Source of the DNA: Acidobacteriota bacterium
Lineage (GTDB): Bacteria > Acidobacteriota > Terriglobia > UBA7540
Direction of reading: 5' to 3'
DNA: 8,620 nt
Assembly: GCA_021789565.1 (NCBI GenBank)
Contig: JAJYJL010000256.1
Coordinates: 1-8,620 of the forward strand
Both the position numbers and the translations under genes were made by a program. The notes below the pieces were generated by a model, which did not search any database, was not told the origin of the DNA, and saw only the letters and a program-made list of their open reading frames with translations. How positions within the stretch are numbered: the stretch's first letter is position 1; each line of letters opens with the position of its first letter. Positions 6,898 to 8,620 of this stretch are shown here, piece by piece.

Positions 6898-6959
6898 TGT
6901 CCTGTTGAGCACCGCAGAGTATCAGACGCTCCTGGTCCTCACCAAACTCGCGGCAGGGC

Positions 6960-7967
6960 CTAGTGGCCCGATTCGCGGACAAACGTCCCGCAACGTCCCG
7001 CCACCGGCGACGAACCACTTGTGCCAAATGTGCGCGCGACATCGAGCAAAGGATTTGGCGTCAGAGGCATTTGCCAAATGATCGCGCCGTTGGCATTACG
7101 GCAGGCGGTCTCAACGCTTCTTTGCAGCACGGCAGGCTTCGGGGCTGCGGCACGATGCCAGGAAGTCTGATTTGCATAGATGCCACTGTAAATCGGGAAG
7201 CGACCGTCAACTGCCAGGCGCGTATTTTCAAGCCAGCTTTCAAGACCCGACGCGGTGTCGAGGTTCGTCCACCAGAGCCAGACGCCGTCGACGCATGCTC
7301 CATACTTTTCAGCAAGCGGCCGTGTTAGATCGTAAATGGTTGGCACGAACTGCAATTTGGGATTGATGGACTGTTTGGCCTGGTAAATGTCGCAAGTGTA
7401 TGCCGGCGTAAAAGTATTTTTGCTGATCCCGGAGACATAATCATCAATGTTCACACCCTTGAGGTTGGGATAACGAATCGAAAATTTGGCGAGTTCCTGT
7501 ACCCAGCGGATGTAGTCGCTATTAAACGGAGGTGAGTCACCACCCTCACTGGGCGGAATCAAAATCGCCCAGACGTCAATACCGGCGGGCTTCGCAGCAG
7601 CGACAAATTGTTTGAAACCCGCCCAATCGAACGGCTTTGTCCCGTGTTCACGTTCCCGCCAGATCAGCGCGCCATAACAACCCGCGCCAATTTCCTTCAG
7701 GATCCGTATTGTGGCTCCGGAGTCAATGTCGCCGTTTGCGCCGACAATCGGCGGCGACCAGATGCAAGGCGTGGAACCCATCGCGTGCCGGTTGATTTCC
7801 CGTTTTGGTTGGGAAGCTTGCCCGGCATAGGTCATTTTTGAGCTGAGGGAAAAGATACAGAGGAAGACTAAAACAGAACCTGCAAAGCGTAACACTGATG
7901 CATGCCGACCTGATAATAAGGTTTCGAAGGCTGGGCCTCGCGCAGCAACTCTGTCGTGGATAACCAT
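6960..7967 (-). CDS. Secreted TIM-barrel-like protein of unknown function
   Basis: A 335-aa protein with an ATG at 7967 and a GAGGT ribosome binding site 7 nt upstream. The N-terminus has a long polar n-region (about 28 residues), a hydrophobic core near residues 29-42 (GSVLVFLCIFSLSS) and a likely Sec cleavage near TYA-G at 46-49. The rest alternates strands and helices as in a glycosidase barrel. It includes 'ATIRILKEIGAGCYGALIW' (85-103), 'AKPAGIDVWAILIPP' (125-139), 'NLKGVNIDDY' (168-177), 'VDGVWLWWTN' (226-235) and 'ANGAIIWQM' (292-300). The acidic pair D175-D176 at a strand end and the aromatic WLWW stretch are plausible catalytic or sugar-binding features. I do not recognise the family with confidence; a glycosidase-related or sugar-binding protein is the best guess from fold pattern and neighbours. 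Its stop lies 76 bp before the start of the Tat-exported glycosidase. Confidence 0.8.
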   Translation of the reverse strand: MVIHDRVAARGPAFETLLSGRHASVLRFAGSVLVFLCIFSLSSKMTYAGQASQPKREINRHAMGSTPCIWSPPIVGANGDIDSGATIRILKEIGAGCYGALIWREREHGTKPFDWAGFKQFVAAAKPAGIDVWAILIPPSEGGDSPPFNSDYIRWVQELAKFSIRYPNLKGVNIDDYVSGISKNTFTPAYTCDIYQAKQSINPKLQFVPTIYDLTRPLAEKYGACVDGVWLWWTNLDTASGLESWLENTRLAVDGRFPIYSGIYANQTSWHRAAAPKPAVLQRSVETACRNANGAIIWQMPLTPNPLLDVARTFGTSGSSPVAGRCGTFVRESGH

Positions 7968-8050
7968 GTTCTTTACCTCGATGTTTAAGACGTCTCTCTT
8001 CAGAAAATTTTATGTTTTGTTCAGTCTTGGTAATTCAGAATCTTCAAATT
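7968..8050 (-). promoter_or_regulatory. AT-rich leader with possible promoter
   Basis: This spacer is markedly AT-richer than the coding DNA around it. On the minus strand it holds a TAAAAT that could be a -10 box (about 8007-8012), with only a weak -35 (TTACCA, spacing about 15). It also has two copies of TTCTGAA and an 8-bp palindrome AGACGTCT (7988-7995) before the GAGGT ribosome binding site at 7975-7979. A transcription start for the 335-aa gene and those after it could lie here, but no box is strong. Confidence 0.25.
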
Positions 8051-8073
8051 GGCCACAAAACCTCCCGGCCAAT
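8048..8073 (-). terminator. Hairpin directly after the GHL10 gene, possible terminator
   Basis: ATTGGCC (minus strand 8073-8067) and GGCCAAT (8054-8048) form a perfect 7-bp stem with a 12-nt loop, starting 6 nt after the stop of the GHL10 gene. Only a short TTG follows, not a T-run, so it may be a weak terminator or an mRNA 3'-end stabilising hairpin. Confidence 0.35.
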
Positions 8074-8079
8074 GTGTCA

Positions 8080-8620
8080 TCACGAGGGGCGGTGAAAAGG
8101 CCATGGAGCAGCGGAGCGGTATGGCCCATTGCGGAGCGCTTCCACCAGTTCCTGGTCAATAACTCCTGCGTGGAAGAGAACCTGCCCGGGAGCGCCGGTT
8201 TCCCGAGCTATTTCGATCTCACGCACCACCGTCTCATTTGGAATGTTGTTGTCCGGGTGGCCGCTCCATCGGATTCCAATTCCTGCAACGACAGGTCCGT
8301 CTTTTCCGACGTCTTTCACCACCATGGAAAGCCTCTGGCGGAATTCTTCCACGCTGGGCGTATAAACCTGGGCGGCATAATAATCGAGCCATCCCATGCG
8401 GACCCAGCGCGCCCAATCGCGCCCCAGGAGCCGGCGTTCCCTCCGCCAGTCGTAGCCCCCGTTCGCTGAGAAATAGAGCCGTGGATATTCACGTCGAACC
8501 AACTGGTAAAGCTCCGCCATGAACGCGCTTGTGCCCAGGCACCGAAAATCCTGTGCTTCAAGGCTGTCAAGGTGCTCTTCAAGTCTTTTGCCGTAAAGCT
8601 GATGGAATACCCCACGGCAA
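8080..8620 (-). CDS. GHL10-type (DUF187) glycoside hydrolase-like protein, C-terminal fragment
   Basis: The gene enters from the right edge; 179 residues to the TGA stop are present and no start is visible. The in-frame ATG at 8520 is internal, since the frame stays open upstream with protein-like sequence (VFHQLYGKRLEEHLDSLEAQ). The C-terminal half of the GHL10 (glycosyl-hydrolase-like 10, YngK-type) barrel is recognisable. 'YPRLYFSANGGYDW' resembles the strand following the 'vk..kP...' helix, and 'GRDWARWVRMGWLDYYAAQVY' (visible residues 66-86) is the family's 'DW..W...GW.DY..PQ.Y' motif. 'PVVAGIGIRW' and 'VREIEIARETGAPGQVLFHAG' match the last strands and helices, with a G.vlF motif. Members are secreted or lipid-anchored enzymes acting on polysaccharide, with substrates mostly undefined. 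It is the first gene of the same-direction cluster in view and is separated from the next by 112 bp containing a hairpin. Confidence 0.75.
   Translation of the reverse strand, partial: CRGVFHQLYGKRLEEHLDSLEAQDFRCLGTSAFMAELYQLVRREYPRLYFSANGGYDWRRERRLLGRDWARWVRMGWLDYYAAQVYTPSVEEFRQRLSMVVKDVGKDGPVVAGIGIRWSGHPDNNIPNETVVREIEIARETGAPGQVLFHAGVIDQELVEALRNGPYRSAAPWPFHRPS

Noticed and set aside
6884..7042. N-terminal extension of the glycosidase to an ATG at 7042 (694 aa)
   Set aside because: It would overlap the upstream gene by 83 bp, the added residues are Arg-rich with no signal character, and a strong ribosome binding site plus a twin-arginine signal mark the TTG at 6883.
7966..8469. 167-codon plus-strand frame over the GHL10 gene
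   Set aside because: It is antisense to recognisable GHL10 coding sequence; no ribosome binding site or domain was seen.
1..8620. CRISPR array, mobile element, tRNA or rRNA
   Set aside because: No regularly spaced repeats, transposase-like proteins, terminal repeats or RNA-gene landmarks were found on either strand by eye.

Overview
All genes that can be supported lie on the minus strand, so the window reads right to left as one co-directional cluster for uptake and breakdown of complex carbohydrate. The organism looks like an environmental, carbohydrate-scavenging Gram-negative bacterium of moderately high GC, of the Acidobacteriota / Planctomycetota-Verrucomicrobiota / Armatimonadota kind. 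This rests on the gene mix (a GHL10-type glycosidase, a Tat-exported GH42/GH151-like glycosidase, an SSS symporter, DUF4861 and a paired amidohydrolase) and is only a weak guess at phylum. No rRNA, tRNA, CRISPR, insertion sequence or phage gene was seen.

Upstream (right) part, export and depolymerisation. The C-terminal 179 residues of a GHL10-type glycoside hydrolase (8080-8620) enter from the right edge. After a hairpin and an AT-rich spacer comes a secreted (Sec signal) TIM-barrel-like protein of 335 aa that is not confidently recognised (6960-7967). Next is a 641-aa Tat-signal glycosidase (4958-6883) that uses a TTG start behind a strong ribosome binding site. It carries a GH42-like four-cysteine zinc signature and a beta-galactosidase-type trimerisation domain.

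Middle, uptake. A 224-bp spacer with a terminator-like hairpin and two further hairpins, one a nested perfect palindrome, precedes an SSS-family sodium:solute symporter (3015-4733).

Downstream (left) part, a tightly packed block. A secreted DUF4861 protein (1636-2916) is followed 37 bp later by an amidohydrolase-2 family TIM-barrel enzyme with intact metal ligands (861-1598). That gene overlaps by ATGA with a paralogue (88-864) in which every canonical metal ligand is replaced. Seventeen bases later, behind a strong ribosome binding site, a TTG-started frame (1-70, cut by the left edge) looks like the N-terminus of a fumarylacetoacetate-hydrolase (FAH) family enzyme.

Working model (inference): periplasmic or extracellular glycosidases release a sugar, the SSS symporter imports it, and the amidohydrolase and FAH-family enzymes handle a lactone and a diketo-acid. 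This resembles the lactonase and FAH-type hydrolase steps of the non-phosphorylative L-fucose/L-rhamnose routes. The dehydrogenases and dehydratase of such a route are not in the window, so the substrate is unproven. The most interesting item is the translationally coupled pair of an intact and a metal-site-less amidohydrolase.
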